Origin: Natronohydrobacter sp.
Lineage (GTDB): Bacteria; Pseudomonadota; Alphaproteobacteria; Rhodobacterales; Rhodobacteraceae
Length of the DNA stretch: 5,419 bases
Direction: 5' to 3'
Assembly: GCA_007118445.1 (NCBI GenBank)
Contig: SKRP01000264.1
Span: forward strand, 1 to 5,419
The notes under the pieces: generated by a model
The model's input: the letters and a program-made list of their open reading frames with translations, nothing else
What the model was told of the DNA's origin: nothing
Database searches by the model: none
Made by a program: the position numbers and the translations under genes
In this document: positions 1 to 5,397 of the stretch, piece after piece
Position numbering within the stretch: position 1 is the stretch's first letter
Layout: every line of letters begins with the position of its first letter

Positions 1-273
1 CTGACATTTGCCCATCTATTGGCCGCGCTGGTCCAGCGCGCGGCGCGCGGCGCGGATCTGCCCGAGCTGCTGAACATTGCCCAGCCCGGGGCGGTAGCGA
101 TGTCTGATCTCTGCGCGGCAGCCGGGTTTGCGGTCACATGGCGGCCTGCCCCTGATACGGCGCTGCCGCTGGTCGAAACCGATGTCACGCGGCTGGAATC
201 GCTGCTGCCTGTGCCTGCAGCCAGCGCGCAGGGGCTGGTCGCGGAATGGCGTGCAGATCGGGGGGCAGGGTGA
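1..273 (+). CDS. NAD-dependent epimerase/dehydratase-like protein, C-terminal end (5' truncated by window)
   Basis: The reading frame is open from base 1 and ends at TGA 271-273, so only the last 90 residues are visible and the start lies to the left. The segment fits the C-terminal substrate-binding part of extended short-chain dehydrogenases that act on nucleotide sugars: a helix (LLAALVQRAARG), then LNIAQPGAVAMSDLCAAAG, then a proline-rich stretch and VETDVTRLESLLP, ending in a helix with EWRAD. In that superfamily this part corresponds to 'gene product restored in vivo, helper helix, residue list for sugar pocket'. The N-terminal Rossmann motif and the YxxxK catalytic pair would lie outside the window and cannot be checked. 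Its stop codon overlaps the start of the sugar transferase gene, which suggests the two are translationally coupled and that the product helps make the sugar nucleotide used by the transferase. The exact reaction (epimerase, dehydratase or reductase) cannot be told from this fragment. Confidence 0.62.
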   Translation: MTFAHLLAALVQRAARGADLPELLNIAQPGAVAMSDLCAAAGFAVTWRPAPDTALPLVETDVTRLESLLPVPAASAQGLVAEWRADRGAG

Positions 274-941
274 TGCCGCTGTCAAAACGCCTGTTCGATC
301 TGGTGCTGCTGGCCATCCTGCTGCCCTTCCTGCTGCCTTTGCTGGCGGTGTTGAGTGTCGTGCTCTGGCTGGGGCAGGGCCGCCCGGTTTTTTACGGTGC
401 CGAGCGGATGCGCAGCGCGACCGAGGGTTTCACGCTGTGGAAATTGCGCAGCATGACCCAGGCGGCCGCCGATAGCGGTGTGTCCGGCGGGGACAAGGCG
501 CAGCGGATCACGCCTCTCGGGCGCGTCTTGCGGCGGGTCCGGATGGATGAGGTGCCGCAACTGCTCAATATCCTGCGCGGCGATATCAGCTTTGTCGGGC
601 CGCGCCCGCCGCTGCGCCAATATGTCGAGCGCTTCCCGGCGCTCTATGCGCAGGTGCTGAAATCGCGTCCGGGGGTCACGGGGCTGGCGTCGCTGGTCTA
701 TGCCGGGCATGAGGCGATGCTGCTTGCGCGTTGCAGCACAGCCGAGGAAACCGATGCGGTCTATGCCCGCGCCTGCGTGCCGCGCAAGGCGCGCATTGAT
801 CTGATCTACCAGCAGCATCAGTCTGTCGGATTCGATCTGTGGCTGGTCGGCGTGACCACGGCGCGGGTGTTTGGCCTTGCCAGGGGGCGGCGGCTGCCGC
901 GTCCGCCCGGTGCCGCGTCGCGGACCCGGCGCAGGTCATAA
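273..941 (+). CDS. Small bacterial sugar transferase (monotopic phosphoglycosyl transferase, PglC/WcaJ catalytic-domain type)
   Basis: This 222-residue protein is predicted to move a sugar-1-phosphate from a UDP-sugar to undecaprenyl phosphate at the inner membrane, the first committed step of polysaccharide repeat-unit synthesis. Residues 5-9 (KRLFD) lead into one hydrophobic segment, about 7-33, with prolines at 18 and 22, as in the re-entrant helix of this family. Next come GRPVFY (36-41), FTLWKLRSM (53-61), the Asp-Glu pair D92-E93 in RMDEVPQLLNILRGDISFVGPRPP (starting at R90, ending at 113) and RPGVTGLAS (132-140). The multi-pass N-terminal domain of WcaJ/WbaP is absent, so this is the short form. 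ATG 273-275 is chosen because the family N-terminus begins there, a G-rich run at 259-270 lies just upstream, and it overlaps the preceding TGA. The usual GWAQV-like stretch after RPGxTG is replaced by GLASLVYAG, and the C-terminus (about 204-222) is very Arg-rich. The sugar specificity is unknown. Confidence 0.9.
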   Translation: MPLSKRLFDLVLLAILLPFLLPLLAVLSVVLWLGQGRPVFYGAERMRSATEGFTLWKLRSMTQAAADSGVSGGDKAQRITPLGRVLRRVRMDEVPQLLNILRGDISFVGPRPPLRQYVERFPALYAQVLKSRPGVTGLASLVYAGHEAMLLARCSTAEETDAVYARACVPRKARIDLIYQQHQSVGFDLWLVGVTTARVFGLARGRRLPRPPGAASRTRRRS

Positions 942-966
942 AATGGGCGTTTTCCTTGTGCAGATT

Positions 967-1017
967 CGCAAAGATGGTATCGATTCGGTAAACCCTGTGC
1001 CATTTGCGCCGGAAAGG
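967..1017 (+). promoter_or_regulatory. Gap between transferase gene and manC: leader hairpin and ribosome binding site
   Basis: The 81-base gap 942-1022 is visibly richer in A and T than the flanking genes. CGCAAA (967-972) plus TGG (975-977) can pair with CCA (1000-1002) plus TTTGCG (1003-1008), leaving GA bulged. Three further weak pairs (978-980 with 997-999, two of them G-U) could extend the stem. The stem ends two bases before the Shine-Dalgarno-like GGAAAGG (1011-1017), which sits five bases from the manC ATG. The hairpin could influence ribosome access or be an RNA processing site. No T run follows it, so it is not a standard intrinsic terminator. A weak promoter may also lie here: TTGTGC at 956-961 and TATCGA at 978-983, each only 3 of 6 to consensus. 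The ribosome binding site is secure; the rest is inference. Confidence 0.35.
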
Positions 1018-1022
1018 ATTTC

Positions 1023-2471
1023 ATGACCTCTCAGATTGTTCCAGTCCTGCTCTGCGGCGGGTCCGGCACGCGGCTCTGGCCGCTGTCGCGCAAGAGCTAT
1101 CCCAAGCAATTCGCCCGGATCACAGGCTGTGAAAGCCTGTTCCAGTCCTCCAGCAGGCGGCTGTCGGGACCGGGATTTGCCGCACCTGTGGTCGTGACCG
1201 GATCGGATTTCCGCTTTGTCGTGACCGAGCAGCTGGCCGCCATCGAAATGGCCCCGCAGGCGATCCTGATCGAACCAGCCCCGCGCAATACCGCGCCTGC
1301 GATTGCCGCTGCGGTTGTTCAGCTTGCGCGGGAAAAGCCGGATGCGCTGATCCTTGTGGCCCCGTCCGATCATGTCATTCCCGACCCGGAGGCGTTTCGC
1401 GCCACGATTGACGCGGCCCGCCCTGCGGCCGGGGCCGGTCAGATCGTGACTTTCGGCATCCGCCCCGACCGGGCCGAGACCGGCTATGGCTGGCTGGCGC
1501 TGTCGCAGGCCCCGCAGGACGGGTTCGCGCCTGTGCCGCAGCCCTTGCAGGCTTTTGTCGAAAAGCCGGATCTGGCCAAAGCCGAGGCCCTGCTCGCGGG
1601 CGGGATGCATCTGTGGAATGCCGGGATTTTCCTGTTTTCGGCGCGCACCATGATGGACGCATTTCAACGCCATGCGCCCGATCAGCTGGCGCTGGTGCGC
1701 GCAGCGGTCGAGGGGGCGCAGGCCGATCTGGGCTTTACCCGGCTTGCGCCCGAACCATGGGATGCGCTGCAGGATATTTCGATCGATTATGCCGTGATGG
1801 AAAGGGCCGACAACCTGACAGTCGTGCCCTATGCGGGCAGCTGGTCCGATCTGGGCGGCTGGGATGCGGTCTGGCGCGAGGCTGGCCCGGATGCGGATGG
1901 CGTGGTCGTGAACGGCCCGGCCACAGCGATTGACTGCGCAGACACGCTCCTGCGCGCCGAAAGCCCCGACCAGCAGCTTGTCGGGATCGGGTTGCGCGAT
2001 CTGGTGGTGGTGGCGATGCCCGATGCGGTGCTGGTCGCGGACCGCTCGCGCGCGCAGGATGTGAAACTGGCGGTCGCTGCGCTAAAGACCAAGGGGGCAG
2101 CACAGGCAGAAACGCTGCCGCGCGATTACCGGCCCTGGGGCTGGTATGAGAGCCTCGCCATGGGCGGGCGGTTTCAGGTCAAGCGCATTGTCGTGCATCC
2201 GGGTGCGGCGCTGTCGCTGCAAAGCCATCATCACCGCGCCGAACACTGGATCGTCGTCGAGGGCACAGCGCGGGTGACAATCGACAACAGCGTGCAGCTG
2301 GTGAGTGAAAACCAGTCGGTCTATATCCCGCTGGGTGCGAAACACCGGATGGAAAACCCCGGCAAGCTGCCGCTGACCCTGATCGAGGTGCAGACCGGCG
2401 CCTATCTGGGCGAGGATGACATCATCCGCTATGAGGATGTCTATGCGCGCGGGCAGGGTGCGAAAGGATAG
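1023..2471 (+). CDS. manC: Bifunctional mannose-1-phosphate guanylyltransferase / mannose-6-phosphate isomerase (type II PMI)
   Basis: This 482-residue cytosolic enzyme joins two activities of GDP-mannose synthesis: GTP + mannose-1-P to GDP-mannose, and fructose-6-P/mannose-6-P interconversion. The N-terminal nucleotidyltransferase domain (about 6-290) has GGSGTRLWPLSRKSYPKQF (12-30, the nucleotide-binding loop and pyrophosphorylase signature), APSDH (113-117), GYGW (154-157), FVEKP (178-182), WNAGIF (199-204 region), SIDYAVMER (253-261) and WSDLGGW (274-280). A linker leads to the cupin isomerase domain (about 365-476), with RPWGWYESL (370-378), the metal-site signature QSHHHRAEHWIVVEGTA (400-416), YIPLGAKHRMENPGK (434-448) and EVQTGAYLGEDDIIRYEDVYAR (455-476). 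Length and domain order match AlgA/ManC/CpsB proteins. All core motifs are intact, so both activities are expected. ATG 1023 gives the usual short N-terminus before the GGSGTR loop and has GGAAAGG upstream. The gene ends 12 bases before manB, which supplies its mannose-1-P substrate. Confidence 0.97.
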   Translation: MTSQIVPVLLCGGSGTRLWPLSRKSYPKQFARITGCESLFQSSSRRLSGPGFAAPVVVTGSDFRFVVTEQLAAIEMAPQAILIEPAPRNTAPAIAAAVVQLAREKPDALILVAPSDHVIPDPEAFRATIDAARPAAGAGQIVTFGIRPDRAETGYGWLALSQAPQDGFAPVPQPLQAFVEKPDLAKAEALLAGGMHLWNAGIFLFSARTMMDAFQRHAPDQLALVRAAVEGAQADLGFTRLAPEPWDALQDISIDYAVMERADNLTVVPYAGSWSDLGGWDAVWREAGPDADGVVVNGPATAIDCADTLLRAESPDQQLVGIGLRDLVVVAMPDAVLVADRSRAQDVKLAVAALKTKGAAQAETLPRDYRPWGWYESLAMGGRFQVKRIVVHPGAALSLQSHHHRAEHWIVVEGTARVTIDNSVQLVSENQSVYIPLGAKHRMENPGKLPLTLIEVQTGAYLGEDDIIRYEDVYARGQGAKG

Positions 2472-2483
2472 GATACGCGCGAG

Positions 2484-3842
2484 ATGAGCCTGAGCTGTTT
2501 CAAAGCCTATGACATTCGCGGGCGGCTGGGGGTGGATCTGGATGCCGGGATCGCCACCCGGATCGGGCGTGGTTTCGCGCGGGCACTGGGGGCCGGGCGT
2601 GTGGTGCTGGGGCGCGACGTGCGGGCCTCGTCCGAAGACCTGGCCCGCGCCGTGGCGCAGGGATTGCTGGCCGAAGGGGTCGAGCTGCTCGATATCGGTC
2701 TGTGCGGCACTGAAGAGGTCTATGCGGCCACTGCGCTGACAGGCGCAGATGGCGGGATTTGCGTCACCGCCTCGCATAACCCGATGGACTGGAACGGCAT
2801 GAAGCTGGTGCGCGCGGGTGCGGCCCCGCTCGATGCGGCGACCGGGCTGGCGCAGATCCGGGCGCTGGCCGAGGCAGATGATTTCGGCCCGACCCGCCCC
2901 GGCGGCACGCGCCACGACATGGCGGCGCAGGCGCGCGCGGCCTATGTCGCGCATATTCTGCCTTTCGTCGATATCGCGGCGTTGCGGCCCTTGCATATTC
3001 TGGTCAATGCCGGTCATGGCGCGGCCGGGCCGACCTTCGATGCGCTGGCCACAGCACTTGCCGAACAGGGTGCGCCGCTGCGCTTCACGCGGCTGTTTCA
3101 CGACCCGGATGGCACTTTCCCGCAAGGTATCCCGAACCCGCTTCTGCCCGAAAACCGCCCCGCCACAGCCCAGGCCCTGCGCGCATCGGGGGCGGATTTC
3201 GCGGTCGCCTGGGACGGGGATTTCGACCGCTGTTTCTTCTTCGACCATCAGGGCCGTTTCATCGATGGCGAATATGTCGTGGGCCTGCTGGCCGCACAGT
3301 TTCTGCGCAGGGAGCCCGGCGCAGGGATCATCCATGACCCGCGCGTGATCTGGAACACCCGCGATGTGATCGCCGGGGCTGGCGGGCAGGCCATTCAGGC
3401 GCGCACCGGCCATGCCTTCATCAAGCAGGCCATGCGCGACCACGGTGCGCTTTATGGCGGCGAGATGTCAGCGCATCACTATTTCCGCGATTTCTTTCAT
3501 TGCGACAGCGGCATGATCCCATGGCTGCTGATCGCGGAACTGGTCAGCCGCGAGGGTCCGCTGGCCGATCTGGTGGCCGCGCGCAAGGCGGCCTTCCCGT
3601 CCTCGGGCGAGATCAATTTTCAGGTCGCCGATGTGCCTGCGGCTGTGGCGCGGGTCGAAGCCACCTTTGGGCCGCAGGCCATCGCGCGCGACGAGATGGA
3701 CGGGCTGAGCCTCGATCTGGGCGACTGGCGCTTCAACCTGCGCGCGTCGAATACCGAACCGCTTCTGCGGCTGAATGTCGAAACGCGCGGCACCGACCCG
3801 CCCCCCCATGTCGCACAGGTCAGGGCCGCGCTGAAGCTGTGA
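2484..3842 (+). CDS. manB: Phosphomannomutase (phosphohexomutase superfamily)
   Basis: This 452-residue enzyme interconverts mannose-6-phosphate and mannose-1-phosphate, the step between the two activities of ManC; many relatives also act on glucose phosphates. It begins with FKAYDIRG (6-13), typical of ManB/AlgC/CpsG. The phosphoserine loop is TASHNPMDWNGMKLV (95-109), with S97 as the catalytic residue. The magnesium loop is DGDFDR (244-249). The sugar-specificity loop is GGEMSAHHYFRDF (325-337), and the C-terminal phosphate-binding loop is RASNTEPLLRLNVE (420-433). These four motifs come in the normal order and the length is normal for the family, so the enzyme looks complete. ATG 2484 is supported by TAGGA at 2469-2473, which overlaps the manC stop, and by the conserved N-terminus. 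The 12-base gap to manC implies cotranscription. The GEMSxHxYF loop fits phosphomannomutase/phosphoglucomutase rather than phosphoglucosamine mutase; the balance between mannose and glucose use cannot be read from sequence. Confidence 0.95.
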   Translation: MSLSCFKAYDIRGRLGVDLDAGIATRIGRGFARALGAGRVVLGRDVRASSEDLARAVAQGLLAEGVELLDIGLCGTEEVYAATALTGADGGICVTASHNPMDWNGMKLVRAGAAPLDAATGLAQIRALAEADDFGPTRPGGTRHDMAAQARAAYVAHILPFVDIAALRPLHILVNAGHGAAGPTFDALATALAEQGAPLRFTRLFHDPDGTFPQGIPNPLLPENRPATAQALRASGADFAVAWDGDFDRCFFFDHQGRFIDGEYVVGLLAAQFLRREPGAGIIHDPRVIWNTRDVIAGAGGQAIQARTGHAFIKQAMRDHGALYGGEMSAHHYFRDFFHCDSGMIPWLLIAELVSREGPLADLVAARKAAFPSSGEINFQVADVPAAVARVEATFGPQAIARDEMDGLSLDLGDWRFNLRASNTEPLLRLNVETRGTDPPPHVAQVRAALKL

Positions 3843-3869
3843 ACGCGACCTGTGCCTCGCGAAGCAACC

Positions 3870-3926
3870 GCACGATCCGCTTGACAGGTCTTGACAGATC
3901 AATCCCTGAAACACTGCGGGTCGTGC
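3870..3926. terminator. Possible terminator stem between convergent manB and protease genes
   Basis: The left arm at 3870-3880 (GCACGATCCGC) pairs with the right arm at 3916-3926 (GCGGGTCGTGC) over 11 positions, ten Watson-Crick and one T-G. The loop is 35 bases. The stem lies 27 bases after the manB stop and 15 bases beyond the protease stop, where a shared terminator for two convergent genes would be expected. After the stem on the + strand comes CTGTCTCTTGTAAC, which is pyrimidine-rich but not a clean T run, and the long loop is unusual for intrinsic termination. A second, weaker pairing (GACCTGT 3847-3853 with ACAGGTC 3884-3890) competes with it. It may instead be a 3'-end stabilising structure. 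Confidence 0.35.
3881..3900. repeat. Tandem 10-bp direct repeat
   Basis: TTGACAGGTC (3881-3890) is followed at once by TTGACAGATC (3891-3900), nine of ten positions identical, in the loop of the 3870-3926 stem. The 10-base period is close to one helical turn. Each copy contains TTGACA, the sigma70 -35 consensus, but no -10 element stands at a suitable distance on the + strand. The function is unknown and a chance duplication is possible. Confidence 0.5.
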
Positions 3927-3941
3927 TGTCTCTTGTAACAA

Positions 3942-5087
3942 TCAGCAGTTTCTCGAATGCCGCGCGCAGGCAGCGTTGAACAATGTGACAAACCGGCTGT
4001 TCAGCGTATTAGCGCCACCAAACTGGAGCGTGTTGTGTTGTGCCTGAATGCTGAACGAGCGCACCGCAACGATCTGGTTAAATCCGCGCTGCCCGGACGG
4101 GCCAACTGCCACCTGTCCGCTGGGCGGCACGCCGAAATTCTGCACCCATGGCCCTCCGGATGCTCCCGAACTCATCGCTGATCCGATTTCGCCGATTGTC
4201 GATGTGCGCCGATAGACATTCGACTGCGTGATCTGCATCCGGCGGCCCTGATCAAGGTTACCAGGATAACCGAGTTCGGTGATATTGTTGCCAAGCAGAC
4301 TGTTGGTCGACCAACCGAACCAGCCCAGATAATCCCCGATCCTGCGCGTCTGGCCACCACAGTTGCGTTCTCTGATTTCGACGATGCCGAAATCATCGAC
4401 CGCCGGGAATCCGCTGCTTGACCGCCATCGGCTGGTCACGCGCGGCGATCTGCCTGTCCATTGGCAGAAAGGAGCAGATTGCGATGCACTTCCATTATGC
4501 GCAGGGAAAAACAGGAAATTCGTGTGGTACTTTTTCTCTTCACGATCATGAATGCAATGCGCAGCCGTCAGGATCAGGCGGCGCTGGATGATCGCAGCCG
4601 AGCAGGACCAATCGCCATCAGGCGCGGTATAGAAAAGCTTGCCGACCCGCCGATACCGGTCGCTGGTCACAGTGGAATTAGGCGAAACCCGGCGGGTGGT
4701 GAAGGGATAGCCGCGCCCGCCGACCATGCGAGGGCTGATCTCAGCGTCATATTGCGGGGCTTCTCCGTGGTCTTCATCAGGGTGCAGAATTGTTCCCGAA
4801 TCCCTTGGGCGACGTGGGTTCACGATTGGAACGAACTCTTCACCTGACTGGTGAGAGTCCGACCCCTGCGGCAAGACCGGAGTTCCGAGCCTTTCGAATG
4901 TGGTCGATGGCATGGGGGCCGGTCGGGCTGTGCGCAGTCTTTCGGGGGTCCAGTATTGCTCGATGCTGGTGGAAGACTGGGCTGTTGACATATCCGCCCA
5001 GCCCATGGCTGCAACCCCGGTCATCACGGCCAGCACGAGAGCGTAACCGGCTCTGACATCTGAATATTTCTTTTGGCCTATTCGCAT
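3942..5087 (-). CDS. Exported trypsin-fold serine protease, V8/glutamyl endopeptidase-like (S1B-like)
   Basis: This 381-residue protein should be an endopeptidase acting in the periplasm or outside the cell. A basic start (R2, K6, K7, R12) and a hydrophobic stretch at about 13-30 form a signal peptide, with likely cleavage after STA (34-36). A Pro-rich region at about 37-140 includes YWTPERLRTARP (45-56), resembling propeptide segments of other secreted V8-like proteases. The protease domain starts near RVGKLFYT (147-154). H177 lies in LTAAHC (173-178), D232 in DDFGIVEI, and S310 in SGASGGPWV (307-315), a complete triad in the right order. GYPGN (273-277) before the serine motif matches the GYPGD region of V8-type enzymes. 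Six cysteines (162, 178, 208, 243, 374, 381) follow the signal peptide; C162 and C178 keep the 16-residue spacing of chymotrypsin Cys42-Cys58. The start is supported by AGAAGGA nine bases upstream. The gene is convergent with manB. Glu specificity is not established. Confidence 0.93.
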   Translation of the reverse strand: MRIGQKKYSDVRAGYALVLAVMTGVAAMGWADMSTAQSSTSIEQYWTPERLRTARPAPMPSTTFERLGTPVLPQGSDSHQSGEEFVPIVNPRRPRDSGTILHPDEDHGEAPQYDAEISPRMVGGRGYPFTTRRVSPNSTVTSDRYRRVGKLFYTAPDGDWSCSAAIIQRRLILTAAHCIHDREEKKYHTNFLFFPAHNGSASQSAPFCQWTGRSPRVTSRWRSSSGFPAVDDFGIVEIRERNCGGQTRRIGDYLGWFGWSTNSLLGNNITELGYPGNLDQGRRMQITQSNVYRRTSTIGEIGSAMSSGASGGPWVQNFGVPPSGQVAVGPSGQRGFNQIVAVRSFSIQAQHNTLQFGGANTLNSRFVTLFNAACARHSRNC

Positions 5088-5096
5088 TTTCCGCAG

Positions 5097-5103
5097 TCCT
5101 TCT
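5097..5103 (-). promoter_or_regulatory. Ribosome binding site of the protease gene
   Basis: On the minus strand AGAAGGA is followed by nine bases and then the ATG at 5087-5085. This is close to the ideal Shine-Dalgarno sequence and distance. It decides the start in favour of the residue that begins the signal peptide, over the internal methionines at residues 22, 28 and 33. Confidence 0.75.
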
Positions 5104-5111
5104 AATGTGCA

Positions 5112-5140
5112 ATTATCGGGTCGTCATGCGAAGATCCCGC
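5112..5140 (-). promoter_or_regulatory. Candidate proximal promoter of the protease gene (good -10, no -35)
   Basis: GATAAT on the minus strand (5117-5112) matches the -10 consensus at five of six positions. Transcription would start near 5105-5107, leaving a leader of about 20 bases that still contains the ribosome binding site. The place where a -35 hexamer would be with a 17-base spacer (5140-5135) reads GCGGGA, which does not match TTGACA. That hexamer is one arm of the inverted repeat 5135-5148. This suggests a promoter that depends on an activator, or a chance -10 match. Confidence 0.35.
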
Positions 5141-5148
5141 TGGCGGGA
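5135..5148. repeat. Inverted repeat TCCCGC-TG-GCGGGA
   Basis: Six-base arms surround a two-base centre; as RNA it would form a five-pair GC-rich stem with a four-base loop. It lies about 50 bases upstream of the protease start and covers the -35 position of the proximal promoter candidate. It could be a protein binding site or a leader hairpin. Confidence 0.4.
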
Positions 5149-5176
5149 CATATCGCGCAGGATAACGAAAAACGGG

Positions 5177-5188
5177 ATGCTGCAGCAT
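5177..5188. repeat. Perfect 12-bp palindrome ATGCTGCAGCAT
   Basis: The sequence equals its own reverse complement over all 12 bases, with no extension on either side. It lies 90 bases upstream of the protease start. A perfect 12-bp palindrome is expected by chance about 0.08 times in 330 bases of even composition, and this region has two. It may be an operator half of a larger array; no regulator family can be named from it. Confidence 0.45.
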
Positions 5189-5196
5189 TTCGCGCC

Positions 5197-5219
5197 CTTG
5201 CCCCACGATCTTTGGCAAG
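5197..5219. repeat. Inverted repeat CTTGCC-N11-GGCAAG
   Basis: Perfect six-base arms at 5197-5202 and 5214-5219 enclose 11 bases, a spacing compatible with a dimeric helix-turn-helix regulator or with an RNA hairpin. It ends one base before the next inverted repeat begins at 5221. Confidence 0.35.
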
Positions 5220-5220
5220 C

Positions 5221-5263
5221 ACCCGTTATTCTGGTAGCAATCTGGTTCGGCGGGAAAACGGGT
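5221..5263. repeat. Inverted repeat ACCCGTT-N29-AACGGGT
   Basis: Perfect seven-base arms at 5221-5227 and 5257-5263 enclose 29 bases. The enclosed stretch contains TCTGGT twice (5230-5235 and 5241-5246), 11 bases apart. One base separates this repeat from its neighbours on each side, so three stems stand in a row. This suggests a folded RNA, but single short repeats of this kind also occur by chance. Confidence 0.33.
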
Positions 5264-5264
5264 T

Positions 5265-5293
5265 TTGCTGACCGCCGAAATTTCGGACAGCAA
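5265..5293. repeat. Compound 29-bp dyad with a perfect 12-bp palindrome in its centre
   Basis: The outer arms TTGCTGACC (5265-5273) and GGACAGCAA (5285-5293) are complementary at eight of nine positions. Inside lies CCGAAATTTCGG (5275-5286), a perfect 12-bp palindrome whose centre is shifted 1.5 bases to the right of the outer dyad. As RNA it can fold as TTGCTG/CAGCAA, a small internal loop, then CCGA/TCGG with a four-base AATT loop. No T run follows on either strand, so a terminator is unlikely; an operator or structured leader element is more plausible. Confidence 0.45.
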
Positions 5294-5312
5294 TCCCCAT
5301 GCAGTTGCGCGA

Positions 5313-5341
5313 AGTATCGCATAGCTGTTGGCTGCGATCAA
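5313..5341 (-). promoter_or_regulatory. Candidate distal leftward promoter
   Basis: On the minus strand TTGATC (5341-5336) and GATACT (5318-5313) are separated by exactly 17 bases; each matches the sigma70 consensus at four of six positions. A transcript from here would start near 5306 and give the protease a leader of about 220 bases, containing all the inverted repeats between 5135 and 5293. The spacer is almost entirely occupied by the inverted repeat 5316-5338. The score is weak and depends on sequence match alone. Confidence 0.3.
5316..5338. repeat. Inverted repeat ATCGCA-N11-TGCGAT inside promoter spacer
   Basis: Perfect six-base arms at 5316-5321 and 5333-5338 enclose 11 bases, the same arm length and spacing as the repeat at 5197-5219 but with a different sequence. 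Its position over the spacer and both hexamer edges of the distal promoter candidate fits a repressor site, if that promoter is real. Confidence 0.35.
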
Positions 5342-5378
5342 CTATTAATGCCTGTTGCCAGGCTTCACGCGCATCGCT

Positions 5379-5397
5379 CTGTATGAAATTCACACAG
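5379..5397. promoter_or_regulatory. Operator-like 19-bp dyad CTGTATGAAATTCACACAG
   Basis: The arms CTGTATGAA (5379-5387) and TTCACACAG (5389-5397) surround a single central A at 5388 and are complementary at eight of nine positions. Size and symmetry fit the site of a dimeric helix-turn-helix repressor. It lies just upstream of the purine-rich AGGACAGGAACGGGGG at the right edge, where it could control a rightward gene that begins outside the window. The protein that would bind it is unknown. Confidence 0.4.

Noticed and set aside
913..923. CCGCG-T-CGCGG as a terminator after the transferase gene
   Set aside because: It lies inside the coding sequence, has a one-base centre and no T run follows, so it is ordinary GC-rich coding symmetry.
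2082..3443. Long (453-codon) leftward open frame opposite manB
   Set aside because: It is the antisense shadow of manC/manB in GC-rich DNA; the + strand product has all the phosphohexomutase motifs.
3801..3807. Run of seven C near the manB 3' end as a possible frameshift site
   Set aside because: The frame continues normally through it after the last conserved motif and ends at a family-typical length; it only deserves a read check.
3881..3896. Two TTGACA hexamers as -35 elements of a promoter
   Set aside because: No -10-like hexamer lies 16-18 bases downstream of either copy, and they fall between two convergent gene ends.
5105..5386. 93-codon rightward open frame
   Set aside because: It has no ribosome binding site before its ATG, begins inside the protease leader, shows no recognisable domain, and overlaps the whole set of inverted repeats.
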